64,000 nt of DNA, from the NCBI RefSeq assembly GCF_964340395.1, contig NC_135560.1, positions 5,829,498-5,893,497 on the forward strand, read 5' to 3'. Source of the stretch: Glandiceps talaboti (lineage: Eukaryota > Hemichordata > Enteropneusta > Spengelidae). The notes under the pieces were generated by a model. It did not search any database. It was not told the origin of the DNA and saw only the letters and a program-made list of their open reading frames with translations. Positions 33,564-47,217 of this stretch are shown here, piece after piece (within the stretch, counting starts at the first letter, position 1; each line of letters opens with the position of its first letter). The position numbers and the translations under genes are program-made.

Positions 33564-34128
33564 ATAGTTTTGAACAGAACCTTTGGTATTTATCACTAAA
33601 AAGTGCTACTCTGACTATTCAGCAATGACAACTTCAATATGTACGTATAGTTGGTGTGCGAAAATACAATCCAGATCCGATACTTTATAGATTTCACACT
33701 TCTAAATATATCAAAAATTTCTACACGGCACAGGTACGTAGTGACAGGCTGTCACAGGTGATCCTAAAGTCGGCGCTGTTTACACCATTCAATTGCAAGT
33801 TGCCCAACAGTAGTAAAGAACCCATATTATTGAAATACGTTATGAAAACGTTACTTTTAAACAGAAGTTCGGTACATTAAATCGCTAGTTGAAAGTGTTT
33901 GTTGGGCTGCTGCATTGGCTGACACCTGGTGAGGAGTTAGAGCGGAATTAAAAGGAAGGGCCGATAATCATGACTTGGATAGTCTTGGTTCCCCAGCCTT
34001 TTGCCGCTGGAGGCTCTGCCTATGAGACTACCACAAACGAATGAGTGAGGCGTCGAATTAAGAATGTATGTGATTAAAGACGAGATGAATGATGGGTAAA
34101 TAGAATGAAAAGGTCAAAAAATCAAAAA

Positions 34129-34246
34129 GTCTACAGCACATGGTATTCCCAGACGGTCTCCCATTCAAGTACTAACCATGCCCGACGCAGCTTTGCTTCG
34201 GTGATCGGACGATAACCAGCTTTTTCCACGTAGTATGGCCGTAGAC
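34129..34246 (-). rRNA. 5S: 5S rRNA gene 42
   Basis: C29U and C34A, both in the helix III arm and private to this copy. Confidence 0.97.
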
Positions 34247-34811
34247 ATAGTTTTGAACAGAACCTTTGGTATTTATCACTAAAAAGTGCTACTCTGACTA
34301 TTCAGCAATGACAACTTCAATATGTACGTATAGTTGGTGTGCGAAAATACAATCCAGATCCGATACTTTATAGATTTCACACTTCTAAATATATCAAAAA
34401 TTTCTACACGGCACAGGTACGTAGTGACAGGCTGTCACAGGTGATCATAAAGTCGGCGCTGTTTACACCATTCAATTGCAAGTTGCCCAACAGTAGTAAA
34501 GAACCCACAGTATTGAAATACGTTATGAAAACGTTACTTTTAAACAGAAGTTCGGTACATTAAATCGCTAGTTGAAAGTGTTTGTTGGGCTGCTGCATTG
34601 GCTGACACCTGGTGAGGAGTTAGAGCGGAATTAAAAGGAAGGGCCGATAATCATGACTTGGATAGTCTCGGTTCCCCAGCCTTTTGCCGCTGGAGGCTCT
34701 GCCTATGAGACTACCCCAAACGAATGAGTGTGGCGTCGAATTAAGAATGTATGTGATTAATGACGAGATGAATGATGGGTAAATAGAATGAAAAGGTCAA
34801 AAAATCAAAAA

Positions 34812-34929
34812 GTCTGCAGCACATGGTATTCCCAGACGGTCTCCCATTCAAGTACTAACCATGCCCGACGCAGCTTTGCTTCGGTGATCGGACGAGAACC
34901 GGCTTTTTCCACGGAGTATGGCCGTAGAC
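34812..34929 (-). rRNA. 5S: 5S rRNA gene 43
   Basis: A16C and U114C; first gene of the 3,413-bp block pair. Confidence 0.97.
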
Positions 34930-35490
34930 AAGGTTTTGAACAGAACCTTTGGTATTTATCACTAAAAAGTGCTACTCTGACTATTCAGCAATGACAACTT
35001 CAATATGTACGTAAAGTTGGTGTGCGAAAATACAATCCAGATCCGGCGATACTGCATAGATTTCACACTTCTATATCATATCAAATGTTTCTACACGGCA
35101 CAGGTACGTAGTGACAGGCTGTCACAGGTGATCCTAAAGTCGGCGCTGTTTACACCATTCAATTGCAAGTTGCCCAACAGTAGTAAACAAACCACAGTAT
35201 TGAAATACGTTATGAAAACGTTACTTTTAAACAGAAGTTCGGTACATTAAATCGCTAGTTGAAAGTGTTTGTTGGGCTGCTGCATTGGCTGACACCTGGT
35301 GAGGAGTTAGAGCGGAATTAAAAGGAAGGGCCGATAATCATGACTTGGATAGTCTCGGTTCCCCAGCCTTTTGCCGCTGGAGGCTCTGCCTACCCCAAAC
35401 GAATGAGTGTGGCGTCGAATTAAGAATGTATGTGATTAATGACGTGATGAATGATGGGTAAATAGAATGAAAAGGTCAAAAAATCAAAAA

Positions 35491-35608
35491 GTCTACAGCA
35501 CATGGTATTCCCAGACGGTCTCCCATTCAAGTACTAACCATGCCCGACGCAGCTTTGCTTCGGTGATCGGACGAGAACCGGCTTTTTCCACGTAGTATGG
35601 CCGTAGAC
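35491..35608 (-). rRNA. 5S: 5S rRNA gene 44
   Basis: Majority form; mates at 33446 and 38904, all with the truncated foldable element on the 3' side. Confidence 0.98.
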
Positions 35609-36175
35609 ATTGTTTTGAACAGAACCTTTGGTATTTATCACTAAAACGTGCTACTCTGACTATTCAGCAATGACAACTTCAATATGTACGTACAGTTGGT
35701 GTGCGAAAATACAATCCAGATCCGATACTTTATAGATTTCACACTTCTATATCATATCAAAAGTTTCTGCACGGCACAGGTACGTAGTGACAGGCTGTCA
35801 CAGGTGATCCTAAAGTCGGCGCTGTTTACACCATTCAAATTGCAAGTTGCCCAACAGTAGTAAATAAACCACAGTATTGAAATACGTTATGAAAACGTTA
35901 CTTTTAAACAGAAGTTCGGTACATTAAATCGCTAGTTGAAAGTGTTTGTTGGGCTGCTGCATTGGCTGACACCTAGTGAGGAGTTAGAGCGGAATTATAA
36001 GGAAGGGCCGATAATCATGACTTGGATAGTCTTGGTTCCCCAGCCTTTTGCCGCTGGAGGCTCTGCCTATGAGACTACCACAAACGAATGAGTGAGGCGT
36101 CGAATTAAGAATGTATGTGATTAAAGACGAGATGAATGATGGGTAAATAGAATGAAAAGGTCAAAAAATCAAAAA

Positions 36176-36293
36176 GTCTACAGCACATGGTATTCCCAGA
36201 CGGTCTCCCATTCAAGTACTAACCATGCCCGACGCAGCTTTGCTTCGGTGATCGGACGAGAACCGGCTTTTTCCACGTAGTATGGCCGTAGAC
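36176..36293 (-). rRNA. 5S: 5S rRNA gene 45
   Basis: Majority form; mate at 39589. Confidence 0.98.
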
Positions 36294-36857
36294 AAGGTTT
36301 TGAACAGAACCTTTGGTATTTATCACTAAAAAGTGCTACTCTGACTATTCAGCAATGACAACTTCAATATGTACGTACAGTTGGTGTGCGAAAATACAAT
36401 CCAGATCCGATACTTTATAGATTTCACACTTCTATATCATATCAAATGTTTCTACACGGCACAGGTACGTAGTGACAGGCTGTCACAGGTGATCCTAAAG
36501 TCGGCGCTGTTTACACCATTCAATTGCAAGTTGCCCAACAGTAGTAAATAAACCACAGTATTGAAATACGTTATGAAAACGTTACTTTTAAACAGAAGTT
36601 CGGTACATTAAATCGCTAGTTGAAAGTGTTTGTTGGGCTGCTGCATTGGCTGAAACCTGGTGAGGAGTTAGAGCGGAATTAAAAGGAAGGGCCGATAATC
36701 ATGACTTGGATAGTCTTGGTTCCCTAGCCTTTTGCAGCTGGAGGCTGCCTATGAGACTACGCCAAACGAATGAGTGTGGCGTCGAATTAAGAATGTATGT
36801 GATTAAAGACGAGATGAATGATGGGTAAATAGAATGAAAAGGTCAAAAAATCAAAAA

Positions 36858-36975
36858 GTCTACAGCACATGGTATTCCCAGACGGTCTCCCATTCAAGTA
36901 CTAACCATGCCCGACGCAGCTTTGCTTCGGTGATCGGACGAGAACCGGCTTTTTCCACGTAGTATGGCCGTAGAC
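36858..36975 (-). rRNA. 5S: 5S rRNA gene 46
   Basis: Majority form; mate at 40271. Confidence 0.98.
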
Positions 36976-37541
36976 AAGGTTTTGAACAGAACCTTTGGTA
37001 TTTATCACTAAAAAGTGCTACTCTGACTATTCAGCAATGACAACTTCAATATGTACGTACAGTTGGTGTGCGAAAATACAATCCAGATCCGATACTTTAT
37101 AGATTTCACACTTCTATATCATATCAAATGTTTCTACACGGCACAGGTACGTAGTGACAGGCTGTCACAGGTGATCCTAAAGTCGGCGCTGTTTACACCA
37201 TTCAATTGCAAGTTGCCCAACAGTATTAAACAAACCACACTATTGAAATACGTTATGAAAACGTTACTTTTAAACAGAAGTTCGGTACATTAAATCGCTA
37301 GTTGAAAGTGTTTGTTGGGCTGCTGCATTGGCTGACACCTGGTGAGGAGTTAGAGCGGAATTAAAAGGAAGGGCCGATAATCATGACTTGGATAGTCTTG
37401 GTTCCCCAGCCTTTTGCCGCTGGAGGCTCTGCCTATGAGACTACCACAAACGAATGAGTGAGGCGTCGAATTAAGAATGTATGTGATTAAAGACGAGATG
37501 AATGATGGGTAAATAGAATGAAAAGGTCAAAAAATCAAAAA

Positions 37542-37659
37542 GTCTACAGCACATGGTATTCCCAGACGGTCTCCCATTCAAGTACTAACCATGCCCGACG
37601 CAGCTTTGCTTCGGTGACCGGACGAGAACCGGCTTTTTCCACGTAGTATGGCCGTAGAC
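37542..37659 (-). rRNA. 5S: 5S rRNA gene 47
   Basis: A42G in the helix III loop; private to this copy. Confidence 0.97.
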
Positions 37660-38224
37660 ATAGTTTTGAACAGAACCTTTGGTATTTATCACTAAAAAGT
37701 GCTACTCTGACTATTCAGCAATGACAACTTCAATATGTACGTATAGTTGGTGTGCGAAAATACAATCCAGATCCGATACTTTATAGATTTCACACTTCTA
37801 AATATATCAAAAATTTCTACACGGCACAGGTACGTAGTGACAGGCTGTCACAGGTGATCATAAAGTCGGCGCTGTTTACACCATTCAATTGCAAGTTGCC
37901 CAACAGTAGTAAAGAACCCACAGTATTGAAATACGTTATGAAAACGTTACTTTTAAACAGAAGTTCGGTACATTAAATCGCTAGTTGAAAGTGTTTGTTG
38001 GGCTGCTGCATTGGCTGACACCTGGTGAGGAGTTAGAGCGGAATTAAAAGGAAGGGCCGATAATCATGACTTGGATAGTCTCGGTTCCCCAGCCTTTTGC
38101 CGCTGGAGGCTCTGCCTATGAGACTACCCCAAACGAATGAGTGTGGCGTCGAATTAAGAATGTATGTGATTAATGACGAGATGAATGATGGGTAAATAGA
38201 ATGAAAAGGTCAAAAAATCAAAAA

Positions 38225-38342
38225 GTCTGCAGCACATGGTATTCCCAGACGGTCTCCCATTCAAGTACTAACCATGCCCGACGCAGCTTTGCTTCGGTGA
38301 TCGGACGAGAACCGGCTTTTTCCACGGAGTATGGCCGTAGAC
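38225..38342 (-). rRNA. 5S: 5S rRNA gene 48
   Basis: A16C and U114C; mate of 34812. Confidence 0.97.
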
Positions 38343-38903
38343 AAGGTTTTGAACAGAACCTTTGGTATTTATCACTAAAAAGTGCTACTCTGACTATTCA
38401 GCAATGACAACTTCAATATGTACGTAAAGTTGGTGTGCGAAAATACAATCCAGATCCGGCGATACTGCATAGATTTCACACTTCTATATCATATCAAATG
38501 TTTCTACACGGCACAGGTACGTAGTGACAGGCTGTCACAGGTGATCCTAAAGTCGGCGCTGTTTACACCATTCAATTGCAAGTTGCCCAACAGTAGTAAA
38601 CAAACCACAGTATTGAAATACGTTATGAAAACGTTACTTTTAAACAGAAGTTCGGTACATTAAATCGCTAGTTGAAAGTGTTTGTTGGGCTGCTGCATTG
38701 GCTGACACCTGGTGAGGAGTTAGAGCGGAATTAAAAGGAAGGGCCGATAATCATGACTTGGATAGTCTCGGTTCCCCAGCCTTTTGCCGCTGGAGGCTCT
38801 GCCTACCCCAAACGAATGAGTGTGGCGTCGAATTAAGAATGTATGTGATTAATGACGTGATGAATGATGGGTAAATAGAATGAAAAGGTCAAAAAATCAA
38901 AAA

Positions 38904-39021
38904 GTCTACAGCACATGGTATTCCCAGACGGTCTCCCATTCAAGTACTAACCATGCCCGACGCAGCTTTGCTTCGGTGATCGGACGAGAACCGGCTTTTT
39001 CCACGTAGTATGGCCGTAGAC
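38904..39021 (-). rRNA. 5S: 5S rRNA gene 49
   Basis: Majority form; mate of 35491. Confidence 0.98.
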
Positions 39022-39588
39022 ATTGTTTTGAACAGAACCTTTGGTATTTATCACTAAAACGTGCTACTCTGACTATTCAGCAATGACAACTTCAATATGT
39101 ACGTACAGTTGGTGTGCGAAAATACAATCCAGATCCGATACTTTATAGATTTCACACTTCTATATCATATCAAAAGTTTCTGCACGGCACAGGTACGTAG
39201 TGACAGGCTGTCACAGGTGATCCTAAAGTCGGCGCTGTTTACACCATTCAAATTGCAAGTTGCCCAACAGTAGTAAATAAACCACAGTATTGAAATACGT
39301 TATGAAAACGTTACTTTTAAACAGAAGTTCGGTACATTAAATCGCTAGTTGAAAGTGTTTGTTGGGCTGCTGCATTGGCTGACACCTAGTGAGGAGTTAG
39401 AGCGGAATTATAAGGAAGGGCCGATAATCATGACTTGGATAGTCTTGGTTCCCCAGCCTTTTGCCGCTGGAGGCTCTGCCTATGAGACTACCACAAACGA
39501 ATGAGTGAGGCGTCGAATTAAGAATGTATGTGATTAAAGACGAGATGAATGATGGGTAAATAGAATGAAAAGGTCAAAAAATCAAAAA

Positions 39589-39706
39589 GTCTACAGCACA
39601 TGGTATTCCCAGACGGTCTCCCATTCAAGTACTAACCATGCCCGACGCAGCTTTGCTTCGGTGATCGGACGAGAACCGGCTTTTTCCACGTAGTATGGCC
39701 GTAGAC
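39589..39706 (-). rRNA. 5S: 5S rRNA gene 50
   Basis: Majority form; mate of 36176. Confidence 0.98.
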
Positions 39707-40270
39707 AAGGTTTTGAACAGAACCTTTGGTATTTATCACTAAAAAGTGCTACTCTGACTATTCAGCAATGACAACTTCAATATGTACGTACAGTTGGTGT
39801 GCGAAAATACAATCCAGATCCGATACTTTATAGATTTCACACTTCTATATCATATCAAATGTTTCTACACGGCACAGGTACGTAGTGACAGGCTGTCACA
39901 GGTGATCCTAAAGTCGGCGCTGTTTACACCATTCAATTGCAAGTTGCCCAACAGTAGTAAATAAACCACAGTATTGAAATACGTTATGAAAACGTTACTT
40001 TTAAACAGAAGTTCGGTACATTAAATCGCTAGTTGAAAGTGTTTGTTGGGCTGCTGCATTGGCTGAAACCTGGTGAGGAGTTAGAGCGGAATTAAAAGGA
40101 AGGGCCGATAATCATGACTTGGATAGTCTTGGTTCCCTAGCCTTTTGCAGCTGGAGGCTGCCTATGAGACTACGCCAAACGAATGAGTGTGGCGTCGAAT
40201 TAAGAATGTATGTGATTAAAGACGAGATGAATGATGGGTAAATAGAATGAAAAGGTCAAAAAATCAAAAA

Positions 40271-40388
40271 GTCTACAGCACATGGTATTCCCAGACGGTC
40301 TCCCATTCAAGTACTAACCATGCCCGACGCAGCTTTGCTTCGGTGATCGGACGAGAACCGGCTTTTTCCACGTAGTATGGCCGTAGAC
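40271..40388 (-). rRNA. 5S: 5S rRNA gene 51
   Basis: Majority form; mate of 36858. Confidence 0.98.
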
Positions 40389-40951
40389 AAGGTTTTGAAC
40401 AGAACCTTTGGTATTTATCACTAAAAAGTGCTACTCTGACTATTCAGCAATGACAACTTCAATATGTACGTACAGTTGGTGTGCGAAAATACAATCCAGA
40501 TCCGATACTTTATAGATTTCACACTTCTATATCATATCAAATGTTTCTACACGGCACAGGTACGTAGTGACAGGCTGTCACAGGTGATCCTAAAGTCGGC
40601 GCTGTTTACACCATTCAATTGCAAGTTGCCCAACAGTATTAAACAAACCACACTATTGAAATACGTTATGAAAACGTTACTTTTAAACAGAAGTTCGGTA
40701 CATTAAATCGCTAGTTGAAAGTGTTTGTTGGGCTGCTGCATTGGCTGACACCTGGTGAGGAGTTAGAGCGGAATTAAAAGGAAGGGCCGATAATCATGAC
40801 TTGGATAGTCTTGGTTCCCTAGCCTTTTGCCACTGGAGGCTGCCTATGAGACTACCCCAAACGAAAGAGTGTGGCGTCGAATTAAGAATGTATGTGATTA
40901 AAGACGAGATGAATGATGGGTAAATAGAATGAAAAGGTCAAAAATCAAAAA

Positions 40952-41069
40952 GTCTACAGCACATGGTATTCCCAGACGGTCTCCCATTCAAGTACTAACC
41001 ATGCCCGACGCAGCTTTGCTTCGGTGATCGGACGAGAACCGGCTTTTTCCACGTAGTGTGGCCGTAGAC
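40952..41069 (-). rRNA. 5S: 5S rRNA gene 52
   Basis: U12C; the second terminator T-run is shortened to five. Same pair of features at 44365 and 45732. Confidence 0.97.
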
Positions 41070-41635
41070 AAGGTTTTGAACAGAACCTTTGGTATTTATC
41101 ACAAAAAACTGCTACTCTGACTATTCACCAATGACAACTTCAATATGTACGTATAGTTGGTGTGCGAAAATACAATCCAGATCCGATACTTTATAGATTT
41201 CACACTTCTATATCATATCAAAAGTTTCTACACAGCACAGGTACGTAGTGACAGGCTGTCACAGGTGATCATAAAGTCGACGCTGTTTACACCATTCAAT
41301 TGCAAGTTGCCCAACAGTAGTAAAGAACCCACAGTATTGAAATACGTTATGAAAACGTTACTTTTAAACGAAAGTTCGGTACATGAAATCGCTAGTTGAA
41401 AGTGTTTGTTGGGCTGCTGCATTGGCTGACACCTGGTGAGGAGTTAGAGCGGAATTAAAAGGAAGGGCCGATAATCATGACTTGGATAGTCTTGGTTCCC
41501 TAGCCTTTTGCCGCTGGAGGCTCTGCCTATGAGACTACCACAAACGAATGAGTGAGGCGTCGAATTAAGAATGTATGTGATTAAAGACGAGATGAATGAT
41601 GGGTAAATAGAATGAAAAGGTCAAAAAATCAAAAA

Positions 41636-41753
41636 GTCTACAGCACATGGTATTCCCAGACGGTCTCCCATTCAAGTACTAACCATGCCCGACGCAGCTT
41701 TGCTTCGGTGATCGGACGAGAACCGGCTTTTTCCACGTAGTATGACCGTAGAC
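41636..41753 (-). rRNA. 5S: 5S rRNA gene 53
   Basis: C9U near the base of helix I; private. Confidence 0.97.
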
Positions 41754-42318
41754 AAGGTTTTGAACAGAACCTTTGGTATTTATCACTAAAAAGTGCTACT
41801 CTGACTATTCAGCAATGACAACTTCAATATGTACGTATAGTTGGTGTGCGAAAATACAATCCAGATCCGATACTTTATAGATTTCACACTTCTAAATATA
41901 TCAAAAATTTCTACACGGCACAGGTACGTAGTGACAGGCTGTCACAGGTGATCATAAAGTCGGCGCTGTTTACACCATTCAATTGCAAGTTGCCCAACAG
42001 TAGTAAAGAACCCACAGTATTGAAATACGTTATGAAAACGTTACTTTTAAACGAAAGTTCGGTACATGAAATCGCTAGTTGAAAGTGTTTGTTGGGCTGC
42101 TGCATTGGCTGACACCTGGTGAGGAGTTAGAGCGGAATTAAAAGGAAGGGCCGATAATCATGACTTGGATAGTCTTGGTTCCCTAGCCTTTTGCAGCTGG
42201 AGGCTCTGCCTATGAGACTACCACAAACGAATGAGTGAGGCGTCGAATTAAGAATGTATGTGATTAAAGACGAGATGAATGATGGGTAAATAGAATGAAA
42301 AGGTCAGAAAATCAAAAA

Positions 42319-42436
42319 GTCTACAGCACATGGTATTCCCAGACGGTCTCCCATTCAAGTACTAACCATGCCCGACGCAGCTTTGCTTCGGTGATCGGAC
42401 GAGAACCGGCTTTTTCCACGTAGTATGGCCGTAGAC
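42319..42436 (-). rRNA. 5S: 5S rRNA gene 54
   Basis: Majority form; the second terminator run is broken (TTTTCTGACC in sense). Confidence 0.98.
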
Positions 42437-43001
42437 AAGGTTTTGAACAGAACCTTTGGTATTTATCACTAAAAAGTGCTACTCTGACTATTCAGCAATG
42501 ACAACTTCAATATGTACGTATAGTTGGTGTGCGAAAATACAATCCAGATCCGATACTTTATAGATTTCACACTTCTAAATATATCAAAAATTTCTACACG
42601 GCACAGGTACGTAGTGACAGGCTGTCACAGGTGATCATAAAGTCGGCGCTGTTTACACCATTCAATTGCAAGTTGCCCAACAGTAGTAAAGAACCCACAG
42701 TATTGAAATACGTTATGAAAACGTTACTTTTAAACGAAAGTTCGGTACATGAAATCGCTAGTTGAAAGTGTTTGTTGGGCTGCTGCATTGGCTGACACCT
42801 GGTGAGGAGTTAGAGCGGAATTAAAAGGAAGGGCCGATAATCATGACTTGGATAGTCTTGGTTCCCTAGCCTTTTGCAGCTGGAGGCTCTGCCTATGAGA
42901 CTACCACAAACGAATGAGTGAGGCGTCGAATTAAGAATGTATGTGATTAAAGACGAGATGAATGATGGGTAAATAGAATGAAAAGGTCAGAAAATCAAAA
43001 A

Positions 43002-43118
43002 GTCTACAGCACATGGTATTCCAGACGGTCTCCCATTCAAGTACTAACCATGCCCGACGCAGCTTTGCTTCGGTGATCGGACGAGAACCGGCTTTTTCCA
43101 CGTAGTATGGCCGTAGAC
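43002..43118 (-). rRNA. 5S: 5S rRNA gene 55, 1-nt deletion
   Basis: 117 nt: one of G97-G99 is missing, next to box C and the loop E/helix V region. It is the only 5S length variant among the complete copies and a candidate pseudogene. The spacer matches that of 42319. Confidence 0.95.
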
Positions 43119-43683
43119 AAGGTTTTGAACAGAACCTTTGGTATTTATCACTAAAAAGTGCTACTCTGACTATTCAGCAATGACAACTTCAATATGTACG
43201 TATAGTTGGTGTGCGAAAATACAATCCAGATCCGATACTTTATAGATTTCACACTTCTAAATATATCAAAAATTTCTACACGGCACAGGTACGTAGTGAC
43301 AGGCTGTCACAGGTGATCATAAAGTCGGCGCTGTTTACACCATTCAATTGCAAGTTGCCCAACAGTAGTAAAGAACCCACAGTATTGAAATACGTTATGA
43401 AAACGTTACTTTTAAACAGAAGTTCGGTACATTAAATCGCTAGTTGAAAGTGTTTGTTGGGCTGCTGCATTGGCTGACACCTGGTGAGGAGTTAGAGCGG
43501 AATTAAAAGGAAGGGCCGATAATCATGACTTGGATAGCCTCGGTTCCCCAGCCTTTTGCCGCTGGAGGCTCTGCCTATGAGACTACCCCAAACGAATGAG
43601 TGTGGCGTCGAATTAAGAATGTATGTGATTAATGACGAGATGAATGATGGGTAAATAGAATGAAAAGGTCAAAAAATCAAAAC

Positions 43684-43801
43684 GTCTACAGCACATGGTA
43701 TTCCCAGACGGTCTCCCATTCAAGTACTAACCATGCCCGACGCAGCTTTCCTTCGGTGATCGGACGAGAACCGGCTTTTTCCACGGAGTATGGCCGTAGA
43801 C
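43684..43801 (-). rRNA. 5S: 5S rRNA gene 56
   Basis: A16C and C52G; the second change lies in box A and may weaken transcription. Confidence 0.97.
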
Positions 43802-44364
43802 AAGGTTTTGAACAGAACCTTTGGTATTTATCACTAAAAAGTGCTACTCTGACTATTCAGCAATGACAACTTCAATATGTACGTACAGTTGGTGTGCGAA
43901 AATACAATCCAGATCCGATACTTTATAGATTTCACACTTCTATATCATATCAAAAGTTTCTACACGGCACAGGTACGTAGTGACAGGCTGTCACAGGTGA
44001 TCCTAAAGTCGGCGCTGTTTACACCATTCAATTGCAAGTTGCCCAACAGTAGTAAACAAACCACACTATTGAAATACGTTATGAAAACGTTACTTTTAAA
44101 CAGAAGTTCGGTACATTAAATCGCTAGTTGAAAGTGTTTGTTGGGCTGCTGCATTGGCTGACACCTGGTGAGGAGTTAGAGCGGAATTAAAAGGAAGGGC
44201 CGATAATCATGACTTGGATAGTCTTGGTTCCCTAGCCATTTGCCACTGGAGGCTGCCTATGAGACTACCCCAAACGAAAGAGTATGGCGTCGAATTAAGA
44301 ATGTATGTGATTAAAGACGAGATGAATGATGGGTAAATAGAATGAAAAGGTCAAAAATCAAAAA

Positions 44365-44482
44365 GTCTACAGCACATGGTATTCCCAGACGGTCTCCCAT
44401 TCAAGTACTAACCATGCCCGACGCAGCTTTGCTTCGGTGATCGGACGAGAACCGGCTTTTTCCACGTAGTGTGGCCGTAGAC
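44365..44482 (-). rRNA. 5S: 5S rRNA gene 57
   Basis: U12C; shortened second T-run. Mate at 45732. Confidence 0.97.
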
Positions 44483-45048
44483 AAGGTTTTGAACAGAACC
44501 TTTGGTATTTATCACAAAAAACTGCTACTCTGACTATTCAGCAATGACAACTTCAATATGTACGTATAGATGGTGTGCGAAAATACAATCCAGATCCGAT
44601 ACTTTATAGATTTCACACTTCTATATCATATCAAAAGTTTCTACACGGCACAGGTACGTAGTGACAGGCTGTCACAGGTGATCATAAAGTCGGCGCTGTT
44701 TACACCATTCAATTGCAAGTTGTCCAACAGTAGTAAAGAACCCACAGTATTGAAATACGTTATGAAAACGTTACTTTTAAACGAAAGTTCGGTACATGAA
44801 ATCGCTAGTTGAAAGTGTTTGTTGGGCTGCTGCATTGGCTGACATCTGGTGAGGAGTTAGAGCGGAATTAAAAGGAAGGGCCGATAATCATGACTTGGAT
44901 AGTCTCGGTTCCCCAGCCTTTTGCCGCTGGAGGCTCTGCCTATGAGACTACCCCAAACGAATGAGTGTGGCGTCGAATTAAGAATGTATGTGATTAAAGA
45001 CGAGATGAATGATGGGTAAATATAATGAAAAGGTCAAAAAATCAAAAA

Positions 45049-45166
45049 GTCTACAGCACATGGTATTCCCAGACGGTCTCTCATTCAAGTACTAACCATG
45101 CCCGACGCAGCTTTGCTTCGGTGATCGGACGAGAACCGGCTTTTTCCACGTAGTATGGCCGTAGAC
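45049..45166 (-). rRNA. 5S: 5S rRNA gene 58
   Basis: G86A, breaking the closing pair of the helix IV loop. The TATA-like box is altered to ATAAAAAT. Mate at 46416. Confidence 0.96.
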
Positions 45167-45731
45167 AAGGTTTTGAACAGAACCTTTGATTTTTATCACT
45201 AAAAAGTGCTACTCTGACTATTCAGCAATGACAACTTCAATATGTACGTACAGTTGGTGTACGAAAATACAATCAAGATCCGATACTTTATAGATTTCAC
45301 ACTTCTATATCATATCAAAAGTTTCTACACGGCACAGGTACGTAGTGACAGGCTGTCACAGGTGATCCTAAAGTCGGCGCTGTTTACACCATTCAATTGC
45401 AAGTTGACCAACAGTAGTAAACAAACCACAGTATTGAAATACGTTATGAAAACGTTACTTTTAAACAGAAGTTCGGTACATTAAATCGCTAGCTGAAAGT
45501 GTTTGTTGGGCTGCTGCATTGGCTGACATCTGGTGAGGAGTTAGAGCGGAATTAAAAGGAAGGGCCGATAATCATGACTTGGATAGTCTCGGTTCCCCAG
45601 CCTTTTGCCGCTGGAGGCTCTGCCTATGAGACTACCCCAAACGAATGAGTGTGGCGTCGAATTAAGAATGTATGTGATTAAAGACGAGATGAATGATGGG
45701 TAAATAGAATGAAAAGGTCAAAAATCAAAAA

Positions 45732-45849
45732 GTCTACAGCACATGGTATTCCCAGACGGTCTCCCATTCAAGTACTAACCATGCCCGACGCAGCTTTGCT
45801 TCGGTGATCGGACGAGAACCGGCTTTTTCCACGTAGTGTGGCCGTAGAC
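45732..45849 (-). rRNA. 5S: 5S rRNA gene 59
   Basis: U12C; mate of 44365. Confidence 0.97.
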
Positions 45850-46415
45850 AAGGTTTTGAACAGAACCTTTGGTATTTATCACAAAAAACTGCTACTCTGA
45901 CTATTCAGCAATGACAACTTCAATATGTACGTATAGATGGTGTGCGAAAATACAATCCAGATCCGATACTTTATAGATTTCACACTTCTATATCATATCA
46001 AAAGTTTCTACACGGCACAGGTACGTAGTGACAGGCTGTCACAGGTGATCATAAAGTCGGCGCTGTTTACACCATTCAATTGCAAGTTGTCCAACAGTAG
46101 TAAAGAACCCACAGTATTGAAATACGTTATGAAAACGTTACTTTTAAACGAAAGTTCGGTACATGAAATCGCTAGTTGAAAGTGTTTGTTGGGCTGCTGC
46201 ATTGGCTGACATCTGGTGAGGAGTTAGAGCGGAATTAAAAGGAAGGGCCGATAATCATGACTTGGATAGTCTCGGTTCCCCAGCCTTTTGCCGCTGGAGG
46301 CTCTGCCTATGAGACTACCCCAAACGAATGAGTGTGGCGTCGAATTAAGAATGTATGTGATTAAAGACGAGATGAATGATGGGTAAATATAATGAAAAGG
46401 TCAAAAAATCAAAAA

Positions 46416-46533
46416 GTCTACAGCACATGGTATTCCCAGACGGTCTCTCATTCAAGTACTAACCATGCCCGACGCAGCTTTGCTTCGGTGATCGGACGAG
46501 AACCGGCTTTTTCCACGTAGTATGGCCGTAGAC
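46416..46533 (-). rRNA. 5S: 5S rRNA gene 60
   Basis: G86A and altered TATA-like box as in 45049, plus one more upstream change (GGTTATGAAC on plus). Confidence 0.96.
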
Positions 46534-47099
46534 AAGGTTATGAACAGAACCTTTGATTTTTATCACTAAAAAGTGCTACTCTGACTATTCAGCAATGACA
46601 ACTTCAATATGTACGTACAGTTGGTGTACGAAAATACAATCAAGATCCGATACTTTATAGATTTCACACTTCTATATCATATCAAAAGTTTCTACACGGC
46701 ACAGGTACGTAGTGACAGGCTGTCACAGGTGATCCTAAAGTCGGCGCTGTTTACACCATTCAATTGCAACTTGACCAACAGTAGTAAACAAACCACAGTA
46801 TTGAAATTCGTTATGAAAACGTTACTTTTAAACAGAAGTTCGGTACATTAAATCGCTAGCTGAAAGTGTTTGTTGGGCTGCTGCATTGGCTGACATCTGG
46901 TGAGGAGTTAGAGCGGAATTAAAAGGAAGGGCCGATAATCATGACTTGGATAGTCTCGGTTCCCCAGCCTTTTGCCGCTGGAGGCTCTGCCTATGAGACT
47001 ACCCCAAACGAATGAGTGTGGCGTCGAATTAAGAATGTATGTGATTAATGACGAGATGAATGATGGGTAAATAGAATGAAAAGGTCAAAAAATCAAAAA

Positions 47100-47217
47100 G
47101 TCTACAGCACATGGCATTCCCAGACGGTCTCCCATTCAAGTACTAACCATGCCCGACGCAGCTTTGCTTCGGTGATCGGACGAGAACCGGCTTTTTCCGC
47201 GGAGTATGGCCGTAGAC
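47100..47217 (-). rRNA. 5S: 5S rRNA gene 61
   Basis: A16C, U19C and A103G. U19C turns the U19-G59 wobble of helix II into a C-G pair. Confidence 0.97.

Larger units (their letters stand above)
34247..41072. repeat. Tandem pair of 3,413-bp blocks (five units each)
   Basis: About 34247-37659 and 37660-41072. Genes 34812, 35491, 36176 and 36858 recur at +3,413 with identical variants. Part of the block (34247-35608) also matches 32202-33563 at an offset of 2,045. Confidence 0.87.
44365..47099. repeat. Tandem pair of 1,367-bp blocks (two units each)
   Basis: 44365-45731 and 45732-47099. They share U12C, G86A and the rare ATAAAAAT promoter box. Confidence 0.87.
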
